NCBI GenBank assembly: GCA_965222695.1
Contig: OZ244967.1
Span: forward strand, 2,046,001 to 2,110,000
From: UBA7957 sp965222695
GTDB taxonomy: Bacteria; Pseudomonadota; Gammaproteobacteria; Granulosicoccales; Granulosicoccaceae
Direction of reading: 5' to 3'
Length of the DNA: 64,000 nt
Under the pieces are notes generated by a model, which ran no database searches, was not told where the DNA came from, and saw only the letters and a list, made by a program, of their open reading frames with translations. A program made the position numbers and the translations under genes. Below are positions 1-9,272 of this stretch, one piece after another. How positions within the stretch are numbered: the stretch's first letter is position 1; every line of letters starts with the position of its first letter.

Positions 1-79
1 TTTGAACCGATTCCTGATACAGCAGATGCTTGTCAACCTGATCGGCGATCCGGTTTTTCTTGCTTGTTTTCTTTTTCAA
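1..79 (-). CDS. Probable SAM-dependent methyltransferase, N-terminal fragment
   Basis: Only the first 26 codons lie in the window; the gene runs off the left edge. The reading frame opens with a TTG and a lysine-rich stretch, then reads DQVDKHLLYQESVQ. That resembles the start of a common class I methyltransferase family that begins with an (R/K)HxLYxxxVQ motif. The frame has no ATG before the preceding in-frame stop, so TTG is the likeliest start, with a GGGGCGG stretch just upstream. It lies downstream of the ABC pair on the same strand. The family call rests on one short motif and is tentative. Confidence 0.45.
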   Translation of the reverse strand, partial: MKKKTSKKNRIADQVDKHLLYQESVQ

Positions 80-149
80 AGCCGCCCCGTATAGTGTCTT
101 TCCGAGATTGCCGGAGTATCCTCAGGTCGCTTCCCGTGCCGTGCCTTGT

Positions 150-926
150 CTATTCCTTTATTCCCACGCCTTTATTAAGCAAATTCAACGCCCAATACCC
201 GAACAACCCGATAAATGTACATATTACCAGGTAGGCGAGATAGATATCGATATCGGAGCTGCCCAAAACCCCTTGCCGGAATCCATTGATCATATACAAC
301 ACCGGATTCAGCAAAGATACATTTTGCCAAAAATCCGGTAACATCTTTATCGAATAGAAAATACCTCCCAGATAAGTCAAAGGTGTCAATACGAAACTCG
401 GAATAATGGAGATATCGTCAAAGCTCCTGGCATATACCGCGTTAATAAACCCCGCGATTGAAAATAAAACCGCAGTCAAAAACATGATACTAAACGTCTG
501 GAACAGACTGTGCACCTGCAGGCTTGTAAAAAGCAGCGACACAATCGCAACGACTATGCCCACGACAAAACCTCTGATGACACCCCCCGCGACATAACCT
601 GCCAGAATAAAAATATTATGTACCGGAGAAATCAGCAGCTCCTCGATATTGCGTTGGAATTTTGTGCTGTAAAACGATGACACCACGTTCCCGTAAGAGT
701 TGGTGATCACCGTCATCATAATAATACCCGGTACTATGTACTCTATATACCTGTGTCCGCTCATATCGGATATCTGCGAGCCGATCAGCGTACCGAAAAT
801 CACCATGTACAGCAGTGAATTGATCGCCGGCGGTACTATAGTCTGCACCCAGATCCGGGTAAACCGGAAAACCTCTTTGACCACAATGGTCCAGAAAGCT
901 ACCAGATTTTCTTTGAAATAAATCAA
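150..926 (-). CDS. ABC-2 type transporter permease (YadH-like)
   Basis: A 258-residue integral membrane protein with about six hydrophobic segments. It has the ABC-2/YadH layout: a charged N-terminus entering a first membrane helix near residue 35, and a C-terminal block reading LTPLTYLGGIFYSIKMLPDFW followed by NPVLYMINGFR, which is typical of the family. With the ATPase encoded just upstream it should form an exporter in the inner membrane; the substrate is unknown. Its start overlaps the stop of the ATPase gene by four bases (ATGA), so the two are translationally coupled. A diverged second copy of the same gene pair lies at 12273-13957. Confidence 0.85.
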   Translation of the reverse strand: MIYFKENLVAFWTIVVKEVFRFTRIWVQTIVPPAINSLLYMVIFGTLIGSQISDMSGHRYIEYIVPGIIMMTVITNSYGNVVSSFYSTKFQRNIEELLISPVHNIFILAGYVAGGVIRGFVVGIVVAIVSLLFTSLQVHSLFQTFSIMFLTAVLFSIAGFINAVYARSFDDISIIPSFVLTPLTYLGGIFYSIKMLPDFWQNVSLLNPVLYMINGFRQGVLGSSDIDIYLAYLVICTFIGLFGYWALNLLNKGVGIKE

Positions 927-1840
927 GTCTGCTCCTTCACCCTGCGCACAAAGAACTCTTCCAGCCGGTTGGTTTTATTTCGCATGCTCAAGACATCGAT
1001 TTTTCTTTCGGATAGCTCTTCAAACAGCCCGTTCAGGTTCTTACCTTTTGCAATCTCGACTTCCAATCGCTGTGGAGAGTAATGATTGATCTTGTAATCC
1101 TTTAGTGATAAGGACTCAGTCGCGTTGCCGTCTATGTCCAGCACAAAGGTCTCGACCATCGCCTTGCTGAGCAGCTCACTCACCTGGCCGTTTTCGATGA
1201 TTTTTCCGCCGTTGATAATTGCGACACTACGGCAAAGCGATTCCGCTTCCTCCAGATAGTGGGTTGTCAAAATGATGGTGATACCCTCCCGGTGATTAAG
1301 GTTCGTCAGAAACTCCCACATGGAACGCCGGATCTCAATATCAACCCCCGCGGTGGGTTCGTCCAGAATCAATAATCTGGGATGATGTACCAAAGCCCTG
1401 GCAATCATCAGGCGGCGTTTCATTCCACCGGATAGCTGACGGGCGCCCTGGCGGCGCTTATCCCACAAATCCAATTGCTTCAGGAAATGCTCGCTACGCT
1501 TTTTTGCCACACGCCGGCTGATTCCATAATACCCCGCCTGGTTTATGATCACTTCCCGGATAGGCTCGAACACATTGAAGTTGAATTCCTGGGGTACCAG
1601 TCCGAGGCAGCTTTTGGCATCGACGCTGTTTGCATCTGTATCGTGTCCGAAGACGCTGACAGCGCCTTCCGTTTTATTGATCAACCCGGTGATGATGCCG
1701 ATCGTGGTTGATTTTCCCGCACCGTTCGGCCCCAGCAGTGCAAAAAAATCTCCCTGCTCTACGTCCAGATCAATGTGTTTGAGTGCCTCGAAACCGTTGC
1801 TGTACCGTTTGCTGAGGCTACGAATGGATAATGCCTTCAT
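923..1840 (-). CDS. ABC transporter ATP-binding protein (YadG-like)
   Basis: A 305-residue nucleotide-binding subunit. It has Walker A GPNGAGKST near residue 40, signature LSGGM, Walker B LLILDEPTAGVD, and the His-loop in TTHYLEEAE. The C-terminal 80 residues are an extra domain usual for YadG/CcmA-type exporters. I start at the ATG at 1840; a TTG directly upstream would add one residue. The pair with the YadH-like permease is a two-gene export module. The substrate cannot be read from sequence. Confidence 0.87.
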   Translation of the reverse strand: MKALSIRSLSKRYSNGFEALKHIDLDVEQGDFFALLGPNGAGKSTTIGIITGLINKTEGAVSVFGHDTDANSVDAKSCLGLVPQEFNFNVFEPIREVIINQAGYYGISRRVAKKRSEHFLKQLDLWDKRRQGARQLSGGMKRRLMIARALVHHPRLLILDEPTAGVDIEIRRSMWEFLTNLNHREGITIILTTHYLEEAESLCRSVAIINGGKIIENGQVSELLSKAMVETFVLDIDGNATESLSLKDYKINHYSPQRLEVEIAKGKNLNGLFEELSERKIDVLSMRNKTNRLEEFFVRRVKEQT

Positions 1841-2156
1841 CAATGAATCAGCCTACCAAAGAACTGTGTTCTTAGAACGCAGACTTGCTTTATGCCTCTA
1901 TAAGTAGGCCAAAGTGCCAGCCCTCTGAGAAGGCTGGCCCGAGTTGTCCCATATTTCATTTCCTGACTAACTCCGTCTGAATCTGCTTTCGTTCTTGCTT
2001 TCTTCATTGCTTGACCACCACAGCATAGCGGATGCGATGACATTGACGAACAACGACAGCAGTCCAAATGCGCACCCGCACCTCCGGTATCAGTTCTGAC
2101 CTGCGTTCAGGAGCAATATTTAGTAGCCTCGCCAGTGCGTAAATGTGAACTCGCTC
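1841..2156. other. Intergenic stretch with one hairpin, no convincing gene
   Basis: About 315 bases separate the ABC pair from the phosphatase gene. An inverted repeat GCCAGCC/GGCTGGC lies near 1917-1939. It has no adjoining T-run, so it is not a textbook terminator. The open frames here lack plausible starts and family likeness, so I leave them out. The stretch marks the left edge of the G+C-rich cassette at 2157-10262. Confidence 0.4.
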
Positions 2157-2993
2157 TCATTGCCTGCAAAAGGCGGCCAGCAGGTTCTCCATTGAAAAAA
2201 TGTCTCGGGTAGATGTGTGAACCAGAAGCGAAGTAGTGGGTATTGCCGGTGAGTAGGGGCGCCCTGTTTCCGTTTCGCTCAACCCACCAAGTTCTTCGAT
2301 GACCAAGCATCCGGCGATATGATCCCAGGGATTTACCTGTGTTGAAAACTTGAACTCGGCATGGCCGAAAGCGATTGCTCGATATTCCTGGCAAGCACAC
2401 CGGAGGTTGTCGATTGTAGCATGTCTAAAGAGTTTCGTAATTCCTTTGACATTCTGATTGGGCGTACGATCGTGAAACGATACGAAGCCACGTGGCTTTT
2501 TCTCTTTCCCAGGCGGTTTATATTTTAATTGGACTTCGATTCCGCGAGAACTGCAAAACCAACAGCCCTCGCCTGGAGCCGCTGAAACCCAGTCGTCCAT
2601 CACCGGCTCGTAGAGCAGGCCGAATAGGGTTTTACCGCGTGATACGACTGACAACAGCATGCCGAATTGCGTGGATCCGGTGGCGTAGTTAAAGGTGCCA
2701 TCAATTGGATCTATAACCACACACAATTCGGAGGTGCCGATTTGCTGAAGCAGCTTTGGGTTTTCGGAAACGGCTTCTTCGCCAACGACTGTCGCACCAG
2801 GCAACAGCCGTTCAATTCGGTCAGTAATGAACGATTCTGCCGCGATATCTGCCACTGTAACAAGATCATCAGGTCCATTCTTTGTGTTGATGCTGTCGGT
2901 ATCGAGCTTGCGAAAGCGCGGCAGCACCTCCCGCTTGCCAGCGTCACGAACAATGTCGATCAATTCCGTTCTGATTCTCTCGTCCAAATGCAT
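2157..2993 (-). CDS. Inositol monophosphatase family phosphatase
   Basis: A 278-residue member of the Mg2+-dependent, Li+-sensitive sugar phosphatase family (SuhB/CysQ group). It has the GEE metal-binding motif near residue 72, DPIDGTFNY near residue 96 (the DPIDGT signature), and NPWDHIAG toward the C-terminus, matching the WDxAAG motif. Length fits the family. It is last in a minus-strand gene series: binding protein, ATPase, two permeases, phosphodiesterase, this gene. The context suggests it removes phosphate from the sugar- or polyol-phosphate released by the phosphodiesterase. The actual substrate is inferred from context only; an inositol phosphate is possible but not shown. Confidence 0.85.
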   Translation of the reverse strand: MHLDERIRTELIDIVRDAGKREVLPRFRKLDTDSINTKNGPDDLVTVADIAAESFITDRIERLLPGATVVGEEAVSENPKLLQQIGTSELCVVIDPIDGTFNYATGSTQFGMLLSVVSRGKTLFGLLYEPVMDDWVSAAPGEGCWFCSSRGIEVQLKYKPPGKEKKPRGFVSFHDRTPNQNVKGITKLFRHATIDNLRCACQEYRAIAFGHAEFKFSTQVNPWDHIAGCLVIEELGGLSETETGRPYSPAIPTTSLLVHTSTRDIFSMENLLAAFCRQ

Positions 2994-3025
2994 CTAATTC
3001 CGCCACGGTGCCTGCTAAACAGGCA

Positions 3026-3880
3026 CTACTCGATCTCCTCGAAGGCCTGATCAAGCTTGTGCGGAAATAGAGCCGGATCCATGGGTTTGCTGTGATCTAC
3101 ATAATTGTGGAAATGCACAGCGCAGTTCGTGCCGTCCGACATGATCACGGCGTATTGGGCCGGGGCCTCGAAGCATTTCTGCTGACCTGAGCGCCCACGC
3201 AGAAATGCCTCGACCCGGTGTTGGTTGCCGGCGATGGTGGCACAGGGAATCCCGCCCCAACTGCCGGCCGTGGTGATATGGCAATGGCCGGCGAGGATCT
3301 GGATGATCTCCGCAGCACTGGCCTTCAGCACGTCCAGAAGGCGCTGCGGCTGGTCAAGGCGATAGGTATCCACAGGCATCTGAAGAGCGCAGGGGTTGTG
3401 GTGTTGGAGGATAATCACCTTTAACCCCTGCGCACGCGCCTCCTCGAGCCTTTGGGAGATCCAGCTCAATCGGACGTCACAAATCCGGCTTTGCACACCG
3501 GGTTCGGAACTATCGATCATAAGAATTCTGTGGCCTTTGATGTCATCAAAACCCTGTACAAAGCCGTGCTCGTCAAGCATCGGAAAGTCGGCGTGATCGA
3601 GATAAACATCCCGGTCATCATGGTTGCCCAACATCACTCGTTGAGGAAGGGCGCAGCCTGCGCGGATCCGGTCGAACAGGACATAGGCTTCCGGGTCTGC
3701 ATTTTCGGCAAGATCGCCAGCAAAGACGCACAGATCGGCATCGCCATGGTACTTGCTCGCATCCTCGATGGCCTTGGCAAAGCGCTGCCCGGTATCGAGC
3801 CCGCGTTTAACCTGACCCTCGGGCAACAGGTGGATGTCGCTCATCACGACCAGTTTGAGAAGTTTCTCGTAGTTCGGCAT
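3026..3880 (-). CDS. Calcineurin-like metallophosphoesterase (CpdA/GpdQ type)
   Basis: A 284-residue cytosolic binuclear metallophosphoesterase. The five metal-binding blocks appear in order: MSDIHLLPEG (D-x-H), FAGDLAEN (GD), LGNHDD (GNH), LQHHNP and LAGHCHIT (GHxH). This arrangement is that of class III cyclic nucleotide and glycerophosphodiester phosphodiesterases. It lies 32 bases upstream of the phosphatase gene on the same strand and about 200 bases downstream of the importer genes. I infer that it cleaves an imported phosphodiester, leaving a phosphomonoester for the neighbouring phosphatase. A role on cAMP cannot be excluded. Confidence 0.82.
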   Translation of the reverse strand: MPNYEKLLKLVVMSDIHLLPEGQVKRGLDTGQRFAKAIEDASKYHGDADLCVFAGDLAENADPEAYVLFDRIRAGCALPQRVMLGNHDDRDVYLDHADFPMLDEHGFVQGFDDIKGHRILMIDSSEPGVQSRICDVRLSWISQRLEEARAQGLKVIILQHHNPCALQMPVDTYRLDQPQRLLDVLKASAAEIIQILAGHCHITTAGSWGGIPCATIAGNQHRVEAFLRGRSGQQKCFEAPAQYAVIMSDGTNCAVHFHNYVDHSKPMDPALFPHKLDQAFEEIE

Positions 3881-4082
3881 TGAATTGTCTTTTTTGATCA
3901 GGGGGCGTTCACAATCACCAACCTATGCCCTGCCGATGCTGTTTTTTCGAACCCGCAAGGCGTCATGAGTGTCGTGTAGTCATTCTACATGAGCGAAATG
4001 ACAACATAGCGGGGCGGAAAACAGCTTCAGCCTTCTGGGTTGAAACATACAAGCGCCATACGTTGGTGATTGAGAACATCCG

Positions 4083-4913
4083 CTAGTCTTTTTCTACCAG
4101 ATCGCGCGCCCAGTCACCCAGCAGCGAAATCGAAACGGTGGCGATCAGGATCACGAAGCCGGGCGCCAATACCATCCAGGGTGCCTGGAAAAGTTGGTTG
4201 CGGCCCTGGCCGATCAGCACACCGAGCGATGTATCGGGCGGTTGAATGCCGATGCCGAGGAAGTTCAGAGTCGTTTCGACCAGGATCGTCTGCGGGAAAT
4301 TGATCGACATATTAACCAGTAAAACGGCCATGGCGTTGGGCAGGATCGACCGCGTGACGATCCGGAATGCCGAGGCGCCGAGAATTTGCTGTGCCTGAAC
4401 ATAGCTCTGGCTCTTGGCGGACAGGCCGATGGCTCGAGCAAGACGGGCATAGCGCTCCCAGCCATAGACGATCATGATCAGCACGAACAGCGTGAAATCG
4501 GCCTGCGGCAATGCCGCCAGCAAAGCGAGCGCCAGGACCATATTGGGAATCGTCGCCTGAAAATCGATCATGACGCCGATGACATTGTCGACCCAGCCGC
4601 CAATCCAAGCGGCCAGGAAACCGAGGCTCGATCCAAGGATCGCACCGCCGATCGTGCCGATCGCCGCAATCGTGATGGAGACCTGGATACCACGTAGGAC
4701 GAGCGAAAACATGTCGCGCCCGAGGCTGTCGGTGCCCATCCAATACTCCCAGCTGCCGCCCATGAAGACCGGCGGCTGGAAACGATTAAGAAGGTTGATC
4801 TCGCCAATGTCATGTGGCGCCAGCGGACCAGCGAACATCGCGCAGAAAAACAGCACAAGGACGACGACAAAGGAAATCAGGATCAAGAAAGGCGTGTTGC
4901 GGAAAAACGTCAT
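4083..4913 (-). CDS. ABC transporter permease, DppC/OppC type
   Basis: A 276-residue inner-membrane permease of the dipeptide/oligopeptide importer family. It has an N-terminal membrane anchor, a following segment reading HDIGEINLLNRFQPP and GTDSLGRDMFS (the typical OppC N-domain), and a C-terminal transport core with about five membrane segments and FLGIGIQPPDTSLG. It overlaps the preceding permease gene by four bases. The codons are strongly G+C-biased compared with the ABC genes at 12273-13957. It forms the translocation pore with the OppB-type partner. Confidence 0.9.
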   Translation of the reverse strand: MTFFRNTPFLILISFVVVLVLFFCAMFAGPLAPHDIGEINLLNRFQPPVFMGGSWEYWMGTDSLGRDMFSLVLRGIQVSITIAAIGTIGGAILGSSLGFLAAWIGGWVDNVIGVMIDFQATIPNMVLALALLAALPQADFTLFVLIMIVYGWERYARLARAIGLSAKSQSYVQAQQILGASAFRIVTRSILPNAMAVLLVNMSINFPQTILVETTLNFLGIGIQPPDTSLGVLIGQGRNQLFQAPWMVLAPGFVILIATVSISLLGDWARDLVEKD

Positions 4914-5866
4914 GCCAGGACCTCCTTTTCGGCTTTCTTCCGCCGCGGTCGGCGCTGATCGCGGATGCGAGGATCGACATATCCGTAGGCGACATCGGCC
5001 AGCAGATTAGACAGGATCATTGTGATTCCGGTGAGAAGTAGAATCGCCTGTACCACCGCGTAATCGCGCCCGGCGACGCTTTCGACGAACAAGCGTCCGG
5101 CGCCCGGCCAGGAAAAGACGCTCTCGACGACAATCGCGTAGGTAATCAGATTGCCGAATTCGAGCGCGGTGATGGTGATCAGCGGCAACAATACGTTGGG
5201 CAAAGCATGCACCCGCTGGATGAGACCACGTGCGAGGCCGCTGGCCTGCGCGGTCTCGATCATCGGATGCGCCATGATCTCGGCCATGGCCGACCGCGTA
5301 AAGCGGGCGTAAATCGCAGCGGTTGCAATCGCCATGGTTGCCACAGGCATGAGATAGGACGTCCAATCGACAATCCCGCTTGGCGGCAGCCAACCGAGCC
5401 AGACCGAAAACACAGTCATCAGCAACAGACCGAAAAGAAAACTCGGTATGGCAAGGGCGATCACGGCGGCGACGATGGTCAGCCGGTCGGCCATATGTCC
5501 CTTGTTCATCGCGGCATAAATACCAAGCGGCACACCCAGCGCGATCGAAAAGAATGCAGTCGGCAACATCAGCGATAATGTCGCCGGCAGGCGGTCGAAG
5601 ACCAGATCCCAAGCCGGCAGGCCGGTCCGGTATGAAATGCCGAGATCGAATCGAACGAGGCCTTCGAGATAGATCAGGAATTGCTTCCACAACGGGTAGT
5701 TAAGGCCCCATTTCTCGCGGAACGCTTCGAGTGCCGCTTCGTCGACATCCGGGCCGAATTTCGACACGGCGGGATCGCCACTGATAGCCAGGGTGAAGAA
5801 TGTGAAGGCGATCAGCAGAAGCAGGGTCAGGAGCGAGCGTGCGGTGCGAAGAGCAAGCCAGTTCAT
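4910..5866 (-). CDS. ABC transporter permease, DppB/OppB type
   Basis: A 318-residue permease with an N-terminal membrane helix, a periplasmic loop near residues 35-90 (GDPAVSKFGPDVDEAALEAFR and LGISYRTG), then the conserved transport core with ALEFGNLITYAIVVESVFSWPG. This is the DppB/OppB pattern, and the length is normal. It overlaps both neighbours by four bases (start in the ATPase gene, stop in the DppC-type gene), which shows one translationally coupled operon. The C-terminus ends with a basic cluster (RIRDQRRPRRKK). Confidence 0.9.
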   Translation of the reverse strand: MNWLALRTARSLLTLLLLIAFTFFTLAISGDPAVSKFGPDVDEAALEAFREKWGLNYPLWKQFLIYLEGLVRFDLGISYRTGLPAWDLVFDRLPATLSLMLPTAFFSIALGVPLGIYAAMNKGHMADRLTIVAAVIALAIPSFLFGLLLMTVFSVWLGWLPPSGIVDWTSYLMPVATMAIATAAIYARFTRSAMAEIMAHPMIETAQASGLARGLIQRVHALPNVLLPLITITALEFGNLITYAIVVESVFSWPGAGRLFVESVAGRDYAVVQAILLLTGITMILSNLLADVAYGYVDPRIRDQRRPRRKKAEKEVLA

Positions 5867-7521
5867 GCCGCACCTCCTACCGAAACCGCTTGCATACCAA
5901 CTTCTGCCGGCAGCAGCGGTATGGCGGACAAAAGTTTTTGGGTGTATTCGTGCTGCGGATTGTCAAACAGCGAAACGGTTTCGCCTTCCTCCACAAATTC
6001 TCCGTGCCGCATCACCACAACCCGATCGCACAAATGATGGATGACCGACAGATCGTGGCTGATGAACAAAATGGCAATGCCAAATCTTTCGCGAAGATCC
6101 ATCAGCAAGTTCAGCACACGCGCCTGAATCGATACGTCGAGCGCAGAAACACTTTCGTCGCAGATCAATACTTCGGGCTGTAGCGCGAGAGCCCGGGCGA
6201 TTGTTGCCCTCTGCCGTTGACCGCCGGAAAGGCTGCCAGGCTTTCTGCGATAAAGATGCGGCTCGAGATTGGTTTCTTGCAGCTTCTCCTCGGCCCGGTG
6301 CTGCCTTTCCTGTGGCGTTCCGACGCTGTGGATATCGAGCGGCAGACGCACCTGCCCCAATATCCGGGCAGCCGGATCGAGCGCTCCGCGCGGATCCTGA
6401 AAGATGTATTGAATCCGCCGCCGCCATTCCATTTTCGGCTGATGCCAGTCGAGTACCTCGCCGTCGAGGCGCACCTCGCCCTCGGCCGGGATTGCAAGGC
6501 CGACGGCGGTCTTGGCGATTGTACTTTTGCCCGAGCCGCTTTCGCCGACAAGGCCCAGGATTTCGCCGCGGTGCATATGCATCGATACGTCCTTGACGGC
6601 GTCGAATTTGCTGTCGTCGGCCCGCCGGAAGCGGACCCGGATATTGTTGAATTCCAGGACCGGTACGGCATTGTCGGCATGTTTGGGAACAATGATCGGT
6701 GCGCTGTTCTCGCCTGGCAGAAGGCCGAGCCGCTGACCGCGCAGGGCCGGCCGCGGAATGGCCTGTAGCAGGCGCTGCGTATAGTCGTCCTGCGGCGCGG
6801 TCAGCACACCGTCGACGGCGCCACGCTCGACAATGCGGCCCAAATGCATGACCAGGACCCGGTCGCAGAGCTGATGCACCACCGCCAAATCATGGGTGAT
6901 GAAGATGATCGCCATGCCACGCTCTTCCGACAGTCTCTTGAGCCGGCGTAAAATGCCCGCCTGAACAGTCACATCGAGCGCGGTTGTCGGCTCGTCAGCG
7001 ATCAGGATTTTCGGATCCCGCGCCAGAGCGCAGGCGATGGCAACACGCTGGCACTGTCCGCCCGACATTTGGTGGGCGTAAGCCTCAAGCAGCGGGTCGG
7101 GATTATCGAGCCCTGCCTGACGCAGGATCGGTTTGGGATTGTCGGGCCGGCGTAGTTTCATGTGACGCCGCACCGTCATCAGCGGATCCAGCGCGCTCAT
7201 CGGGTCCTGGAAGATCATCGAAATGCCGGGGCCGCGCAAAGCGGCTATCTCCCGCAGGTTGGAAAGGTCAATTTCCTTGCCGTCGAAGATCAGATTGCCG
7301 GATATCGAGGCGGTTTCCGGCAATAGGCCAGTGATCGCCCGGCAGGTGACGCTTTTGCCCGAGCCGCTCTCCCCGACAATACCGAGGATCTCTCCGGGCG
7401 CGAGATCAAAGGCGATATCGCGGCATGCCGGGTTCGCGTCGGCCCCGCCGAAGCGAACGCCCAGCCCCTGTACGGACAACAGAGGCTGAGATACCCGGCT
7501 TTGATGTGAACGATCAGCCAT
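5863..7521 (-). CDS. ABC transporter ATP-binding protein with two fused nucleotide-binding domains
   Basis: A 552-residue fusion of two DppD/DppF-type ATPases, as in GsiA and YejF. The first domain has Walker A GESGSGKSV near residue 50 and signature MSGGQCQRV. The second has Walker A GESGSGKST near residue 340, signature LSGGQRQRA and Walker B LICDESVSALD. The start ATG overlaps the stop of the binding-protein gene (TAATG). One polypeptide supplies both ATPase sites of the importer, so no other ATPase gene is needed in the operon. Confidence 0.92.
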   Translation of the reverse strand: MADRSHQSRVSQPLLSVQGLGVRFGGADANPACRDIAFDLAPGEILGIVGESGSGKSVTCRAITGLLPETASISGNLIFDGKEIDLSNLREIAALRGPGISMIFQDPMSALDPLMTVRRHMKLRRPDNPKPILRQAGLDNPDPLLEAYAHQMSGGQCQRVAIACALARDPKILIADEPTTALDVTVQAGILRRLKRLSEERGMAIIFITHDLAVVHQLCDRVLVMHLGRIVERGAVDGVLTAPQDDYTQRLLQAIPRPALRGQRLGLLPGENSAPIIVPKHADNAVPVLEFNNIRVRFRRADDSKFDAVKDVSMHMHRGEILGLVGESGSGKSTIAKTAVGLAIPAEGEVRLDGEVLDWHQPKMEWRRRIQYIFQDPRGALDPAARILGQVRLPLDIHSVGTPQERQHRAEEKLQETNLEPHLYRRKPGSLSGGQRQRATIARALALQPEVLICDESVSALDVSIQARVLNLLMDLRERFGIAILFISHDLSVIHHLCDRVVVMRHGEFVEEGETVSLFDNPQHEYTQKLLSAIPLLPAEVGMQAVSVGGAA

Positions 7522-9065
7522 TACTCGAACGTCACACCGTCAGTGGTGAGGTCAAGATATTCCGACGGCAGCGGATTGAGCTCCAGGCGGTCGCTGCGCA
7601 CCCCCATGAACTGGGCCAGCGTGTGCAGCACGGCGCCATGTGGATTCTTTTCGAAATGATCAAGCATTTCGGCAAAGACCTTGCGGCGCTCATCAGTATC
7701 CACGGAGGTCTTCAGGACGTCGCCAAGCTTCTGCATGTCGTCGTCGATCACCCAATATTTCTTCTTATATGTATAGGAGCTATCGGGACCGAAACGACGC
7801 CAAAACTGGCCCATGGGATCGGGGTAGTAGGCGGTGAACGAGGCGTCGACGATCTGCCGGCGGTTATCGTCCTCGTCGACTTGCGACCAGTTTTCCTTGA
7901 TCTCGACGGCGACGTTCAGGCCTGCGCTCTTCCACATGGATTGCAGGATTTGCGCGGTCTCGACCTGCTTGACGTAATAATTGCGGACACGATAGACGAT
8001 CTCTTCGCCCTTATAGCCTGCCTCTTCCAACAGCGACTTCGCCTTGACGACGTTGTATTCCGGCGTGCCCCGGTCTTTCAGGAACATATCGCCGAAAATA
8101 TCCATCTGCCAGCCTGGCGGCACGCTGGTCTTTCCACCATAGAACTGATCGACGATCAGCTCGCGGTCGATGGCGAGGTTGAGCGCCTGGCGAATGCGCG
8201 GATCGGCCAGCGTGTCATTGGTGCTGTCGTAGAACAGGCCACGAATATTTTCGATCTGCCCGCCGACCACGGTGGTTTCGGGATTGGAATCGATCTGGGC
8301 GATATCGTCGACGCCGACTTCGGTAATGATGTCGAACTGACCGGCGGAGAGACCGGCAAACCGCGTCGAAAGCTCCGGCACGACGGTGAACGTCACCTTG
8401 TCCGCCGCGGCTTTCGGCGCGCCCCAATACTTATCGAAGGCTTCGAGGATGACCTCCTTGCCGATTTCGTGGCGAACGAGTTTGTAGGGGCCAGTGCCTA
8501 TCGCCTTTGCTGCGAAGTCTTCGTAATCCTTCGCTTCCTTGAAGGCTGTCTCGGAAATGATGTGGGACGGGAAACCGGCAAAACGGTTGAGCGCAATCGC
8601 GTCCTCTTCCTTCATGTGGATGCGCACGGTTATCGGGTCGACGACTTCCACCCTGTCAACGCCACCGAGGAACTGTTTCGAAGCAACGGGTACGGTGTCA
8701 ACCAAACCACGGCGCACCGGCTCGAACGTGGCAACGACGTCATTGGCATCAAACGTGTCGCCATTATGGAAGACCACGCCGTCGCGCAGCTTGAACTCGA
8801 TCGTCTTGGCGTCGATCACTTTCCATTCGGTCGCCAGACCCGGCTTCAGCTTGCCGCCGTCGCGGTAGTCGGTCTTCACCAGGGTTTCGTAAAGCGAATA
8901 GGATGTGCGAACCGTGACGTTTGAATTCTCGGTCACCGGATCGAGGCTGTCGGGCACTTTTTGCACTGCGATTGTCAGATCGGCGGCCGTAGCCGGCGCT
9001 ATTATCAACATACCAGCGATTACGGCTGATACGGCGGTGATTTTTAGATGCATTTTGTAGAGCAT
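7521..9065 (-). CDS. ABC transporter substrate-binding protein, family 5 (oligopeptide type)
   Basis: A 514-residue periplasmic binding protein (SBP_bac_5). I start at the ATG at 9065 because a strong Shine-Dalgarno AGGGGGAAGG lies just upstream and the product then opens with a signal peptide (MLYKMHLKITAVSAVIAG, cleavage near ATAADL). The longer frame up to 9104 would run into the operator palindrome. The mature protein begins with the family pattern VPDSLDPVTENSNV and later DGVVFHNGDTFDANDV. Family members bind peptides, nickel or sugar conjugates such as opines. Here the adjacent phosphodiesterase and phosphatase point to a phosphodiester ligand, which is an inference. Confidence 0.9.
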   Translation of the reverse strand: MLYKMHLKITAVSAVIAGMLIIAPATAADLTIAVQKVPDSLDPVTENSNVTVRTSYSLYETLVKTDYRDGGKLKPGLATEWKVIDAKTIEFKLRDGVVFHNGDTFDANDVVATFEPVRRGLVDTVPVASKQFLGGVDRVEVVDPITVRIHMKEEDAIALNRFAGFPSHIISETAFKEAKDYEDFAAKAIGTGPYKLVRHEIGKEVILEAFDKYWGAPKAAADKVTFTVVPELSTRFAGLSAGQFDIITEVGVDDIAQIDSNPETTVVGGQIENIRGLFYDSTNDTLADPRIRQALNLAIDRELIVDQFYGGKTSVPPGWQMDIFGDMFLKDRGTPEYNVVKAKSLLEEAGYKGEEIVYRVRNYYVKQVETAQILQSMWKSAGLNVAVEIKENWSQVDEDDNRRQIVDASFTAYYPDPMGQFWRRFGPDSSYTYKKKYWVIDDDMQKLGDVLKTSVDTDERRKVFAEMLDHFEKNPHGAVLHTLAQFMGVRSDRLELNPLPSEYLDLTTDGVTFE

Positions 9066-9094
9066 TTGAACCTTCCCCCTATTGTCGATCTCAC

Positions 9095-9114
9095 TAATGT
9101 ACACGTGTACATTA
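9095..9114. promoter_or_regulatory. Perfect 20-bp palindrome, probable LacI-family operator O1
   Basis: TAATGTACACGTGTACATTA is a perfect 20-base inverted repeat centred on a CG step, which is the classical form of LacI-family operators. It lies 30 bases upstream of the binding-protein start and 158 bases upstream of the divergent LacI-family regulator gene. A regulator bound here would block the importer operon promoter. Confidence 0.75.
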
Positions 9115-9161
9115 TGTCAGATTGAAAATCCAGAGGAAAGCTGTAATATTTACGTGACAAT

Positions 9162-9177
9162 ATGTACAGGTGTACAT
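9162..9177. promoter_or_regulatory. Second LacI-type operator half of a pair (O2)
   Basis: ATGTACAGGTGTACAT repeats the core of the palindrome at 9095-9114 with seven paired bases in each arm and one mismatched central pair. The centres of the two sites are about 65 bases apart, close to six helical turns. That is compatible with cooperative binding or a small repression loop controlling both divergent genes. A shorter ACACGTGT at 9228-9235 could be a weak third site. Confidence 0.65.
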
Positions 9178-9272
9178 TTCTACGCAAATGGAACTAAGCT
9201 GACGGAAAGCGTGTATTGCAGAGGGCAACACGTGTATGAATATCGATTGATAAAGGAAGCCGGTGTCCTGAA

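Noticed and set aside
1840..2067. 75-residue minus-strand frame upstream of the first ABC ATPase
   Set aside because: It passes through a hairpin, has no family likeness and ends in the ATPase start.
7425..8924. 499-codon plus-strand frame opposite the binding-protein gene
   Set aside because: It lies wholly antisense to the family 5 binding protein, has no family features, and is expected from G+C-rich codon bias.
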